This document shows positions 1 to 6,439 of a stretch of 6,664 nucleotides of DNA, one piece after another; within the stretch, counting starts at the first letter, position 1, and each line of letters opens with the position of its first letter. Under the pieces are notes generated by a model. That model was given only the letters and a program-made list of their open reading frames with translations. It ran no database searches and was not told the DNA's origin. Position numbers and translations under genes: made by a program. The stretch is from Nitrospira sp. (GTDB lineage: Bacteria > Nitrospirota > Nitrospiria > Nitrospirales > Nitrospiraceae), in contig JAOUEB010000077.1 in NCBI GenBank assembly GCA_029858925.1, positions 1 to 6,664 on the forward strand, read 5' to 3'.

Positions 1-782
1 CAGAGAGCGAGCTCTCGCGGGTGAACGCTGAAGCCGGTCGCCGGCCGGTGACCGTGAGTCAGGAAACGTTGGATTTGGTGGTTCGATCCATGGAGATGGC
101 GGGACTGACCGAGGGAGGATTCAATATCGCGGTGGGGCCTGCGGTTGAGGCATGGAGTGTGACCGAACGGCAACGTATCCCGAGCGATGAAGAGCTGCAA
201 CGGTTGAAGCCACTCGTGGATGTGGCCGGCATTCAGATCGATCTGGACGCGCAGACCATTTTTCTTCTGCACAAGGGGATGAAGATCGATGTGGGTGGTA
301 TTGGAAAGGGGTACGCGGCGGATCGGGCGGCAGAGGAGATGAAGAAAGCCGGTGCGCAGGGAGGGGTGGTCGCGCTGTCTGGGGATATCACAACATTCGG
401 CGCGCTTCCCGGCGCTGCCGGTTTTTCTGTGGGCATCAAGCATCCACGGAAAGAAGGCGCGATGATTGCCGTCATCGATTTGCGGGATGAATCCATTTCG
501 ACAGCCGGGGATTATGAACGGTTCTTTGAACGTGACGGAGTCCGCTATCACCATATTCTTGACCCGCAGACCTTGCGGCCTGCGCGGTCTTGTCAGAGCG
601 TCACTGTGATTGGAAAAGAAGGGACCGTGGTGGATGGTCTCGATACCGGGATCTTTGTCATAGGTCCTGAGCGAGGGATGGCATTGATCGAACGGCTCTC
701 AGGGGTGGAAGCGGTGATCATCGACGATCAGGGGAAGATGACCCTGTCGTCGGGGCTTCGATCTCGATTGCGTGATCCATAA
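1..782 (+). CDS. apbE: FAD:protein FMN transferase, ApbE family (5' end cut off)
   Basis: ApbE enzymes transfer FMN from FAD to a threonine of target flavoproteins, usually on the periplasmic side, using Mg2+. The reading frame is open from base 3, six codons (ESELSR) before the first GTG, so the true start lies outside the window; about 259 residues are present against roughly 300-350 usual. ApbE landmarks appear in order: ESELSRVN, FNIAVGPAVEAW (family form FdxtvgPl), IDVGGIGKGYAADRA (family DlGgIaKGyavD), SGDITTFG, STAGDYERFF, YHHILDPQT and VVDGLDTGIFVIG, the last holding the Asp and Thr of the metal/active site. Small departures are DPQTLRP where DPxTGxP is usual, and SGD where GGN/GGD is common. 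It converges on tonB with 23 bp between stops. Its flavoprotein target is not visible; a link to ferric reduction or electron transport is only inference. Confidence 0.93.
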   Translation, partial: ESELSRVNAEAGRRPVTVSQETLDLVVRSMEMAGLTEGGFNIAVGPAVEAWSVTERQRIPSDEELQRLKPLVDVAGIQIDLDAQTIFLLHKGMKIDVGGIGKGYAADRAAEEMKKAGAQGGVVALSGDITTFGALPGAAGFSVGIKHPRKEGAMIAVIDLRDESISTAGDYERFFERDGVRYHHILDPQTLRPARSCQSVTVIGKEGTVVDGLDTGIFVIGPERGMALIERLSGVEAVIIDDQGKMTLSSGLRSRLRDP

Positions 783-805
783 ACCAAGGTGCGCGGGCAG
801 GGCAG

Positions 806-1651
806 CTACCGAACCGTTTTCAGGTCGTAGATGATCGAGAATTTCACCGGCATGTGAGGCCGGTCCAGCGGGTGCGACAGCGAGATGGGTGGGCCTTTTT
901 TCACGTCTTCCACGGCGACTTGATCGAGCATGGCGTTGCCGGAAGTCTTGGCCACGCGCACGTCGCTCAGTGTTCCATCCTCGTGCAGCAATGCCGACAA
1001 GATGACTTTCCCCTGAATGCCTTCGGTTCGCAACATCACAGGATAGCGCTTGTCGAGATCCTCGATCCATCTGGCCATGAGATCCGAGAGCCATCCGTAA
1101 TCGACCCTGATAGGTTTCGATTGTTCGGAGTGAGTGTTGGTAGTCACTTGTGGCGCAGGAGCCGGTACCATCTGTTGTTGGGCCGGCAATTCAGTGGTTG
1201 TGGGCGGCGAATCAGCCTGGGCAGGAGGCATCGGTTCGGCGGTCGGTGCCGGTGCGCGTTGAGGAGTGTGGGTGGCATAGGATGATGCGGTGGATGAAGG
1301 CGGAGTTGGCTCGGTGGAGGGAGATGAAGTTATGGACGTCTCAACCGGCTCCGGCGTCGACGGAGATGGTTGTGCAGGAACGAGGTCTGTCGTCGGTCGT
1401 GTGGGTATTGGCGGCGCAGGAGGCGAGACCGGCCGCGCCATGCCTGGTCCAGGCGGCGAGGGCGTGGCTATCGGTGAGGGGGCGCTCATGGCCACATCCC
1501 ATGTGAACGGTTCCGCCTGCGGCGCCAACCGCAAGTTCTGCAAGAAAAAGACGGCCCCGATGGCCAACCCGCCGTGCAACAGACAAGACACAATCCAGCC
1601 TGCAGCTTCAGGGTTTGTCCTATAGATTGGATGTCCTCCGGTATCGATCAT
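806..1651 (-). CDS. tonB: TonB family energy transducer
   Basis: TonB spans the periplasm and passes proton-motive energy from ExbB/ExbD to outer-membrane receptors for iron chelates or cobalamin. The 281-residue protein has the three expected parts. A single N-terminal membrane anchor (about 18-38) contains SCLLHGGLAIG, which matches the Ser-x3-His motif of E. coli TonB (S22 and H26 here). A long Pro/Ser/Thr/Ala-rich spacer follows (about 57-178). The C-terminal domain (about 185-278) has the TonB hallmarks YP (203-204), GIQGKV, EDGTLSDVRVAKTSG and LDQVAVEDV. The spacer lacks the regular Glu-Pro/Lys-Pro repeats of enterobacterial TonB and is low in charge. The ATG overlaps the exbD stop as ATGA, and the Shine-Dalgarno is weak (GAGG 11 bases away), so translation is probably coupled to exbD. 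It is last in the block. Confidence 0.94.
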   Translation of the reverse strand: MIDTGGHPIYRTNPEAAGWIVSCLLHGGLAIGAVFFLQNLRLAPQAEPFTWDVAMSAPSPIATPSPPGPGMARPVSPPAPPIPTRPTTDLVPAQPSPSTPEPVETSITSSPSTEPTPPSSTASSYATHTPQRAPAPTAEPMPPAQADSPPTTTELPAQQQMVPAPAPQVTTNTHSEQSKPIRVDYGWLSDLMARWIEDLDKRYPVMLRTEGIQGKVILSALLHEDGTLSDVRVAKTSGNAMLDQVAVEDVKKGPPISLSHPLDRPHMPVKFSIIYDLKTVR

Positions 1652-2025
1652 GGAACCCGAATGACCTCGAGACTCACTTGCTGAAATCCCAGGCCACGGA
1701 TTTCGTCGACCAATGCGACGAACTTTTCCAGCACCGTGACTTTGTCCGCGCGAACGACCACGGCCGACTCACGAGACTCCGTCAGAAGCGTAGATGGGAG
1801 ACTGCCGTCGGGGATCGGCGTATCGTTGACGAACAGGTTGCCCTCCGATGTCAGTGTGATGACGATGGGCACGTCTTTCCGATCGCCGACAGCCTTGGCC
1901 TTCGCTAGGTTTACCGGAATCTGGCCTGTGCTGATGAATGTGGCCGTCGTCAGCACGATGACCAGCAGGACGAGCATCACATCCACGAGTGGAATGACAT
2001 TGATCTGATCAATGTCCTGTTTCAT
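1648..2025 (-). CDS. exbD: Biopolymer transport protein ExbD (TonB-system proton channel subunit)
   Basis: ExbD is the inner-membrane partner of ExbB and TonB; a single helix sits in the ExbB pore and carries the protonatable aspartate. At 125 residues it is close to the short TonB-type ExbD family. The N-terminus has the family signature INVIPLVDVMLVLLVI, with the key Asp at position 15 inside one membrane helix (about 10-30). The periplasmic domain (about 45-122) follows, with the usual ITLTSEGNLFVNDTPI strand pattern and VVVRADKV. It starts inside exbB (17 bp overlap), with AAGG about 8 bases before the ATG, and its stop overlaps the tonB ATG by 4 bp, so the three genes form one translationally coupled unit. 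TolR is the main alternative, but the adjoining tonB and the absence of tolA/tolB make ExbD the better name. Confidence 0.95.
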   Translation of the reverse strand: MKQDIDQINVIPLVDVMLVLLVIVLTTATFISTGQIPVNLAKAKAVGDRKDVPIVITLTSEGNLFVNDTPIPDGSLPSTLLTESRESAVVVRADKVTVLEKFVALVDEIRGLGFQQVSLEVIRVP

Positions 2026-2440
2026 GTTGTGCCTTGTATTGGGTCAAGAGTTCAGCGACGCGACGCCGAAGCACATTGTTCATGACGACACAGGGAATAG
2101 CGACCACCAAGCCGACGGCCGTGGCCTTCAATGCCAGGCTCAAGCCGATCATGATGGTGTTGACCGCCATGGTGCCCGACGTCCCCATCGTGTGAAACGT
2201 CAACATGATGCCAAGGACGGTGCCGAGGAGGCCAATGTAGGGAGCGTTGGCGGCGACGGTACCGATGATTACGAGACGTCTGGTGAGCGAGATCTCCAGC
2301 AGTTGCGCATTGGAGTACTGAGTCAGGTCCACTCGACGATAGAAGAGCCAGCGCTCCACGGCGATCGCAACAGACCAGAGGCTCAGAACCAAGAGGAGGC
2401 CGATGACTCCGTAATCTATCGCGTGTTTGAGCGCGTCCAT
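2009..2440 (-). CDS. exbB: ExbB proton channel subunit, short (type-2-like) form
   Basis: ExbB forms the pentameric inner-membrane channel around ExbD and powers TonB. The 143-residue product has three membrane segments (about 11-33, 57-82 and 97-121) and a short charged tail. The MotA/TolQ/ExbB core is clear: APYIGLLGTVLGIMLTF (66-82), then GLSLALKATAVGLVVAIPCVVMNN (99-122) with the channel-lining Thr/Ala positions. It is far shorter than E. coli ExbB (about 244 residues), lacking most of the N-terminal periplasmic helix and the large cytoplasmic loop; this fits the compact ExbB seen with short ExbD, as in Helicobacter-like systems. The start is supported by AAGGG six bases before the ATG. 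The 93 bp between it and fbpC hold a candidate operator but no obvious terminator, so it may be read from fbpABC, from its own promoter, or both. Confidence 0.95.
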   Translation of the reverse strand: MDALKHAIDYGVIGLLLVLSLWSVAIAVERWLFYRRVDLTQYSNAQLLEISLTRRLVIIGTVAANAPYIGLLGTVLGIMLTFHTMGTSGTMAVNTIMIGLSLALKATAVGLVVAIPCVVMNNVLRRRVAELLTQYKAQHETGH

Positions 2441-2456
2441 CGCAATCCCTTACATC

Positions 2457-2473
2457 TCTATCTTAAAGGTAGA
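2457..2473. promoter_or_regulatory. Near-perfect 17-bp palindrome upstream of exbB (candidate operator)
   Basis: On the - strand the bases read TCTACCTTTAAGATAGA: two 8-base arms around one central base, with a single mismatched pair (7 of 8 pairs match). It ends 17 bases before the exbB ATG and upstream of the AAGGG ribosome-binding site. The symmetry resembles a 7-1-7 repressor site, but the bases do not match the E. coli Fur consensus well. The arms are too AT-rich and there is no T-run, so an intrinsic terminator is unlikely. The TAAGAT within it is a mediocre -10 hexamer with no good -35. Binding by Fur or another regulator is inference. Confidence 0.3.
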
Positions 2474-2533
2474 ACCCACATTGGCGAGGAGGCCGGAGAA
2501 CCATTCATCAATGCCAGATCACGGGGAAGCCTG

Positions 2534-3688
2534 TCAATCTGTCGGCGCATGGGCGCGTTGTTCGCTCGCGTGAAATTGATCGGCTCGAAACAACACCGTG
2601 TGTGTGGCGGACACACGAAGCTCGACAGCCGTCCCTTCCTGATACACGCTGGTCGAACTTTCGCTGCTGTGGATGATTTGGCCGGAGCCCAACCGGACCG
2701 TATACAGATTTTCGGAACCTCGGAATTGCCGGGCGATGATTCGCGGTTCAGCCGATTTGTTCGGGAGGAGGCGAATGTCGTCTGGGCGAATCATCACGAC
2801 CACCGGGGTTCCTTCTTCGTCAGCCAGTGTGTTGGGAAACTCGCCCAATTCGGTATGGACCATGCCCTGCTGGATACGTCCGGTGATGAAGTCGGCTTGC
2901 CCGACGAAGTCGGCAACGAACGGGGTCGAAGGGAGGTGGTAGATGATCTCCGGCGAATCCATCTGCTCCAGCACCCCTTGATTCAGTACGGCAATCCGGT
3001 CGGCCATGGCAAAGGCTTCGTCATGGTCATGAGTGACCAAGATGGCCGTCGTTTTCATCCGTCGCAACAGGGTATGGAGTTCTTGCCGCATGCGGCCGGC
3101 CATATCGGGGTCGAGATTGCTGAACGGCTCATCCAGCAGCAGCACGACCGGATTCTGTGCCAATGCCCGCGCAAGCGCCACGCGCTGCTGCTGTCCACCC
3201 GAGAGTTCGTGCGGATAGCGCCGCTCGAATCCTTCCAAGCCGGTCAGTCGCAACATCTCGTGAACCCGGCTCTCCCGCTCCGATCGGGATAGACGGGTGA
3301 GCCCAAAGGCAATATTGTCGACGACGCGGAGGTGAGGGAAGAGGGCATATTCTTGGAAGACCATGCCGACATGCCGCTCTTCTGTGGGGATCGTGTCCGA
3401 GGAAGAAGAGACGCGCCGGCCCGACAGAAAGATTTCTCCGGACCGCACCGGCTCAAAGCCTGCGATGGCCCGCAATATGGTGGTCTTGCCGCAGCCTGAT
3501 GGCCCGAGCAGGCAGAGTATTTCCCCTTCCTGCACCGAAAAGGAAATATCACGAATAGCCGGACGGTGCGGATCGTAGGCGCAGGACACCGAGCGCAGTT
3601 CTAGAATAGGCGTTGCCGGCGCGCACAGATCGGCCTGGCCGTCGAGCTGGTCGGTATTCCTATGGACCGGATGTGATTCAGTCGTCAT
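2534..3688 (-). CDS. fbpC: Ferric iron ABC transporter ATP-binding protein (FbpC type)
   Basis: This cytoplasmic ATPase drives the adjoining FbpB permease. The 384-residue protein has a full ABC domain from about residue 29: Walker A GPSGCGKTT (62-70), Q-loop VFQEYALFPHL with Q112, signature LSGGQQQR (162-169), Walker B VVLLLDEP with catalytic E187, D-loop SNLD (190-193) and H-loop H220. Q-loop wording and overall layout are those of the PotA/FbpC branch. After about residue 265 comes a C-terminal TOBE-type regulatory region with MIRPDDIRLLP (299-309) and RGSENLYTVRLGSG (323-336). A roughly 28-residue N-terminal lead of no known function precedes the first strand. The ATG lies 8 bp after the fbpB stop; a TAGGT near that stop may serve as ribosome-binding site. 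A spermidine or thiosulfate ATPase would look similar; the neighbouring iron binding protein favours Fe3+. Confidence 0.92.
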   Translation of the reverse strand: MTTESHPVHRNTDQLDGQADLCAPATPILELRSVSCAYDPHRPAIRDISFSVQEGEILCLLGPSGCGKTTILRAIAGFEPVRSGEIFLSGRRVSSSSDTIPTEERHVGMVFQEYALFPHLRVVDNIAFGLTRLSRSERESRVHEMLRLTGLEGFERRYPHELSGGQQQRVALARALAQNPVVLLLDEPFSNLDPDMAGRMRQELHTLLRRMKTTAILVTHDHDEAFAMADRIAVLNQGVLEQMDSPEIIYHLPSTPFVADFVGQADFITGRIQQGMVHTELGEFPNTLADEEGTPVVVMIRPDDIRLLPNKSAEPRIIARQFRGSENLYTVRLGSGQIIHSSESSTSVYQEGTAVELRVSATHTVLFRADQFHASEQRAHAPTD

Positions 3689-3696
3689 CGTTTAAC

Positions 3697-5280
3697 CTAG
3701 GCCGCCCGCCAATCGCGCGACAACAAGAGCGCCAATGCCGGCAAACCCACCAGCACGATCAGCAGTGCGGATGGAGCCGCCAGCTGATAGTATTCTTCAC
3801 TTGCTTCCAGCCAGACGCGGATGGCCAGTGTGTCAAAACCAACCGGCCGTAGAAGCAGTGTGGCCGGCAACTCTTTCATCGTTTGCAGAAACATCAAGAC
3901 CCAGGCGGCAATAAAGCCATTGCGGATGAGCGGAAGTGTCACCCGGCGCCAGGTCGCCTGCACACCGAGACCCAGTGTGCGGGCTGCTTCTTCAAGATTG
4001 GGCGTGACTTGCTGCAGCGCCGGTTCGAGAGATTGCAGCCCGGCTGGGAGAAAATGCAGCACGTAGGCGACGACCAAGACGATTGCGGTGCCATAGAAGA
4101 ATGGTGTCAGCTTGAGGCACAGCACCAAGACGGCCAGGGCGGCAACAGGTCCTGGAAGCACGTACCCGGCGTAAGCCGCCTGCAGACAGCCCAGATTGAG
4201 CCAGGTCGGTTTCCGGCTCGCCAGATAGGCCAGCGGGAGGCCGATCAGGACTCCCGCGGTGGCGGCCAGGCCAGAGAGCAATGCGCTATTCCATACGAAG
4301 CCGACGAAGCGGGTATCCAGAATCGCCTGAGCTTCAGGAGATAGACTCCACTGCACGAGCAGATAGAATGGAATGCCGAAAGCTGCGCCGAGGATGGCGG
4401 CAAGAAACACGGTGAAGGCTGCAGTCTTGGACCACCCACATTTGGCACGTTGCGGCGCGCGGTAGCGGCCCGTCGTTTGGTAGAACCGGCTCTTGCGTCG
4501 AAACCAACGCTCGGCCAGCAAGAACAGCAGGGCGAGCACCACCAGCAAGATACTCAGAATGCTTGCGGCGGTGTTGTCGGACCGGCCGGTCATTTGCTGA
4601 AACACGGCATAGGTCAGCGTTTGGTAGCGTAAGAGAGAGACGGCGCCGAAATCTGAAACCACGTAGAGAACCACTAACGCCGTCCCTGCCACGATCGACG
4701 GACGTAGGAGCGGCAAGGTCACGCGGAGCATCGTGCGCACATGGGAGGCGCCGCATGTCCGGGCCACTTCCTCGAACGACACGTTCAAACTCAAGAGCGC
4801 GCTACGGGTGAGGAGATACACGAAGGGAAAGGTATCAAGCGCCATCACCAGCGTGGCGCCCCAGAAGCTTTGCGGCGAGAAGATTCTGGCCTGAGGCCCG
4901 GCTACCGTTTGCCAGAGGTGTTCCACCGGGCCGCCGAATCCCAAGAGATAGTTGTACACGTAGGCCAACACGTAGGTCGGCATTGCCAACGGCAGCACGA
5001 GGGCGACTTCCCAGAGCCGGCGTCCGTGAAAATCGAATCGCGTGACCACCCAGGCAGTCGAGACTCCCAACAGGAGGGTGAGAAGGGCCACGGTTCCGGC
5101 CAAGGCCACGGTATTGGTCAGCAGCTCGGGAATGCGCGTGGCCCACAGGCGCTGCCACACCGCCAAATCGGCCGACAAAGCGAGGGCGGTGACATAGCCC
5201 AGCGGCAGAAGAATCAGCGCGGCGCTGGCCAGCACGAGCAACTGAAGGGGGAATGCGGCATGAAGCCGTAGATGTGTCAC
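3697..5280 (-). CDS. fbpB: Ferric iron ABC transporter permease, fused double-domain (FbpB type)
   Basis: FbpB forms the inner-membrane path for ferric iron delivered by the binding protein. The 527-residue protein has about twelve membrane helices and two copies of the permease domain. Each copy carries an EAA coupling loop that docks on the ATPase: EEVARTCGASHVRTMLRVTLP (170-190) and EEAARTLGLGVQATWRRVTLP (430-450). The halves are separated by a basic cytoplasmic stretch around 258-285. Length and internal duplication match FbpB/AfuB/SfuB iron permeases, which do the work of two separate permease subunits. The start is a GTG (reverse complement of bases 5278-5280), 15 bp after the fbpA stop. 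I see no clear Shine-Dalgarno there, and the upstream TAA is in the same frame, so re-initiation after fbpA translation is likely. No ATG lies close enough to the first helix to replace it. Confidence 0.93.
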   Translation of the reverse strand: MTHLRLHAAFPLQLLVLASAALILLPLGYVTALALSADLAVWQRLWATRIPELLTNTVALAGTVALLTLLLGVSTAWVVTRFDFHGRRLWEVALVLPLAMPTYVLAYVYNYLLGFGGPVEHLWQTVAGPQARIFSPQSFWGATLVMALDTFPFVYLLTRSALLSLNVSFEEVARTCGASHVRTMLRVTLPLLRPSIVAGTALVVLYVVSDFGAVSLLRYQTLTYAVFQQMTGRSDNTAASILSILLVVLALLFLLAERWFRRKSRFYQTTGRYRAPQRAKCGWSKTAAFTVFLAAILGAAFGIPFYLLVQWSLSPEAQAILDTRFVGFVWNSALLSGLAATAGVLIGLPLAYLASRKPTWLNLGCLQAAYAGYVLPGPVAALAVLVLCLKLTPFFYGTAIVLVVAYVLHFLPAGLQSLEPALQQVTPNLEEAARTLGLGVQATWRRVTLPLIRNGFIAAWVLMFLQTMKELPATLLLRPVGFDTLAIRVWLEASEEYYQLAAPSALLIVLVGLPALALLLSRDWRAA

Positions 5281-5295
5281 AAGCAGGCTCGCGCG

Positions 5296-6366
5296 TTATC
5301 TGAGGCCTACTTGCTCGATGAGCAGCATGGTCGGTTCACGCAACTCGGCGAGCTTGGTGAGCGGGACCATGGCTGCGCGAAAGCTCTTGCGCTCGACGAG
5401 GGCGGGATCGGCCTTGACCTCCGTATGGAGCGGATATTCCTTGTCGAGATCGGCAAACATCTTCTGGCCGGCCTGCGCTACGAGGAACTCGACGAGCAGT
5501 TTGGCGCTGTCGAGACGGGGAGTGTGTTTGAGAATTCCGACACCCGCCACATTCATGATCGCGCCCATGCCGCCCTCATGTTGGTCCGGCATCAAGACGG
5601 CGAGCGGCGCGGTCGGTTGCGCAGCGAGATGCCGATACACGTAATAGTGATTCACGATGCCGATGGCGACCTGGCCTTTGGCCACCGCCTCCACGATTTG
5701 AGAGCTTTTCTGATAGACCTGGTTTCCGGCATTATCTCGAAGCCCCTGGAGAAAACTCTTCGTCCGTTCGTCTCCAACGCTCGCGCGAATGACCGAGACG
5801 CCCGCCTGTAAGTACTCACTGCCGGAATTTGGAATCGCAATCTTGTCTTTCCATTCGGTGTTTGCCAGATCGAGCAACGATTTGACCTGATCCGGCTTCA
5901 CCAGGGTAGTGTTATAGACGATAATCCAGAAGCGACCGGACAAGCCGATCCAGCTATTATCCGCGGCGCGGAATTGCGGAGGGATTGCGCGGTCGACTTC
6001 CCGCATGCTCAGCGGACGAAGGAGTCCCGCAGTACGGGCCATCTCCAGGCTGCCGGCGTCATTGGTAATGAAGAGATCAGCCGGGCTGCGGTCTCCTTCC
6101 ACTTTCAGCCGGTTGACCAGCTCGGTGGTGCCGGAGGAGAGCAGGTCGATTCGAATGCCGGTTTTCGCGGTGAATGAATCGAGCACCGGCTTGATCAGCC
6201 GTTCGGCGCGCCCCGAATACACAGTCAACTTCTCCTCGGCCCATACCGGGGTCGAGCCATTCGGCCATGCAGAGAGGAACAGGCCGCAGAACGCCACCGC
6301 GATCAGGGCAAATCGGGGCCTGAAAGCCTGAGGGGAAGAGAGCCGGCGTTGTGCGAAATTCCACAC
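5296..6366 (-). CDS. fbpA: Periplasmic ferric iron-binding protein (FbpA/FutA type)
   Basis: This periplasmic protein binds Fe3+ and hands it to FbpB/FbpC. Numbering from the longer start at 6375 (359 residues), a Sec signal peptide (basic RPRF, hydrophobic 22-37) ends near VWA-EE (residues 44-48). The mature protein opens with LTVYSGRAERLIKPV, typical of the family. Tyrosines expected to hold iron are visible: Y53 (YSGR), Y154 (IIVYN), Y188 (NSGSEYLQ) and the pair Y244-Y245 (VNHYYVYR), a pattern close to cyanobacterial FutA. Other landmarks are DLFITNDAG (100-108) and WKDKIAIPNSGS. I place the start at the GTG at 6364-6366 (356 residues), because AAAGG lies 8 bases before it; the GTG at 6373-6375 overlaps that ribosome-binding site. 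Next to fur, it is the natural first gene of the fbpABC unit. The specificity for Fe3+ over a chelate is inferred. Confidence 0.93.
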   Translation of the reverse strand: MWNFAQRRLSSPQAFRPRFALIAVAFCGLFLSAWPNGSTPVWAEEKLTVYSGRAERLIKPVLDSFTAKTGIRIDLLSSGTTELVNRLKVEGDRSPADLFITNDAGSLEMARTAGLLRPLSMREVDRAIPPQFRAADNSWIGLSGRFWIIVYNTTLVKPDQVKSLLDLANTEWKDKIAIPNSGSEYLQAGVSVIRASVGDERTKSFLQGLRDNAGNQVYQKSSQIVEAVAKGQVAIGIVNHYYVYRHLAAQPTAPLAVLMPDQHEGGMGAIMNVAGVGILKHTPRLDSAKLLVEFLVAQAGQKMFADLDKEYPLHTEVKADPALVERKSFRAAMVPLTKLAELREPTMLLIEQVGLR

Positions 6367-6374
6367 GGGCGACA

Positions 6375-6379
6375 CCTTT
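6375..6379 (-). promoter_or_regulatory. Ribosome-binding site that decides the fbpA start
   Basis: The - strand reads AAAGG here, a good Shine-Dalgarno match, with 8 bases between it and the GTG at 6364-6366. The upstream in-frame GTG at 6373-6375 overlaps the motif itself and has no other purine-rich site before it. This favours the shorter fbpA product by three residues. Confidence 0.6.
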
Positions 6380-6380
6380 C

Positions 6381-6401
6381 GTTAAATTGAAATTGATAAA
6401 T
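6381..6401. promoter_or_regulatory. AT-rich hexamer repeat, candidate Fur site upstream of fbpA
   Basis: On the + strand AAATTG occurs twice in tandem (6384-6389 and 6390-6395), followed by ATAAAT (6396-6401). Read in another phase this gives GAAATT-GATAAA (6389-6400), which match the Fur hexamer GATAAT at 4 of 6 and 5 of 6 positions. It lies between the predicted transcription start and the fbpA ribosome-binding site, where a bound repressor would block transcription. The match to the 19-bp Fur consensus is weak, so the assignment rests mainly on position: a fur gene on one side, iron transport on the other. Confidence 0.35.
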
Positions 6402-6410
6402 CCTCTCAAA

Positions 6411-6439
6411 AAGATACCAAAAAAAATGGCGGCGGTCAA
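6411..6439 (-). promoter_or_regulatory. Predicted sigma70-type promoter for fbpA
   Basis: The - strand has TTGACC (6439-6434, 5 of 6 to the -35 consensus), a 17-base spacer that includes eight T in a row, and TATCTT (6416-6411, 4 of 6 to the -10 consensus). The predicted start of transcription is near 6404, giving a leader of about 38 bases before the fbpA GTG at 6366. The -35 box overlaps the fur stop codon, so fbpABC can probably be expressed apart from fur. A second pair with 17-base spacing, TTGAGA (6409-6404) and TTTAAC (6386-6381), would start transcription inside the ribosome-binding site and is less likely. Confidence 0.5.

Noticed and set aside
783..805. Possible bidirectional terminator between apbE and tonB.
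   Set aside because: The 23 bases contain no stable inverted repeat and no T-run on either strand.
854..1625. Overlapping + strand frames, and a further - strand frame, within tonB.
   Set aside because: They arise from the biased Pro/Ser/Thr codons of the TonB spacer; the tonB frame alone has an anchor and a C-terminal domain.
2012..3292. A 426-codon open frame on the + strand, opposite exbB and fbpC.
   Set aside because: It lies antisense to two genes with complete, well-placed family motifs. Its own translation shows no recognisable domain, and long antisense frames are common in GC-rich DNA.
3883..5271. Several + strand open frames (3883-4344, 4741-5271) opposite fbpB.
   Set aside because: They are Gln/Arg/Gly/His-rich shadows of a membrane-protein gene, with no motifs.
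5272..5811. A 179-codon + strand frame opposite fbpA.
   Set aside because: It mirrors the well-supported binding-protein gene, and nothing in its translation resembles a known family.
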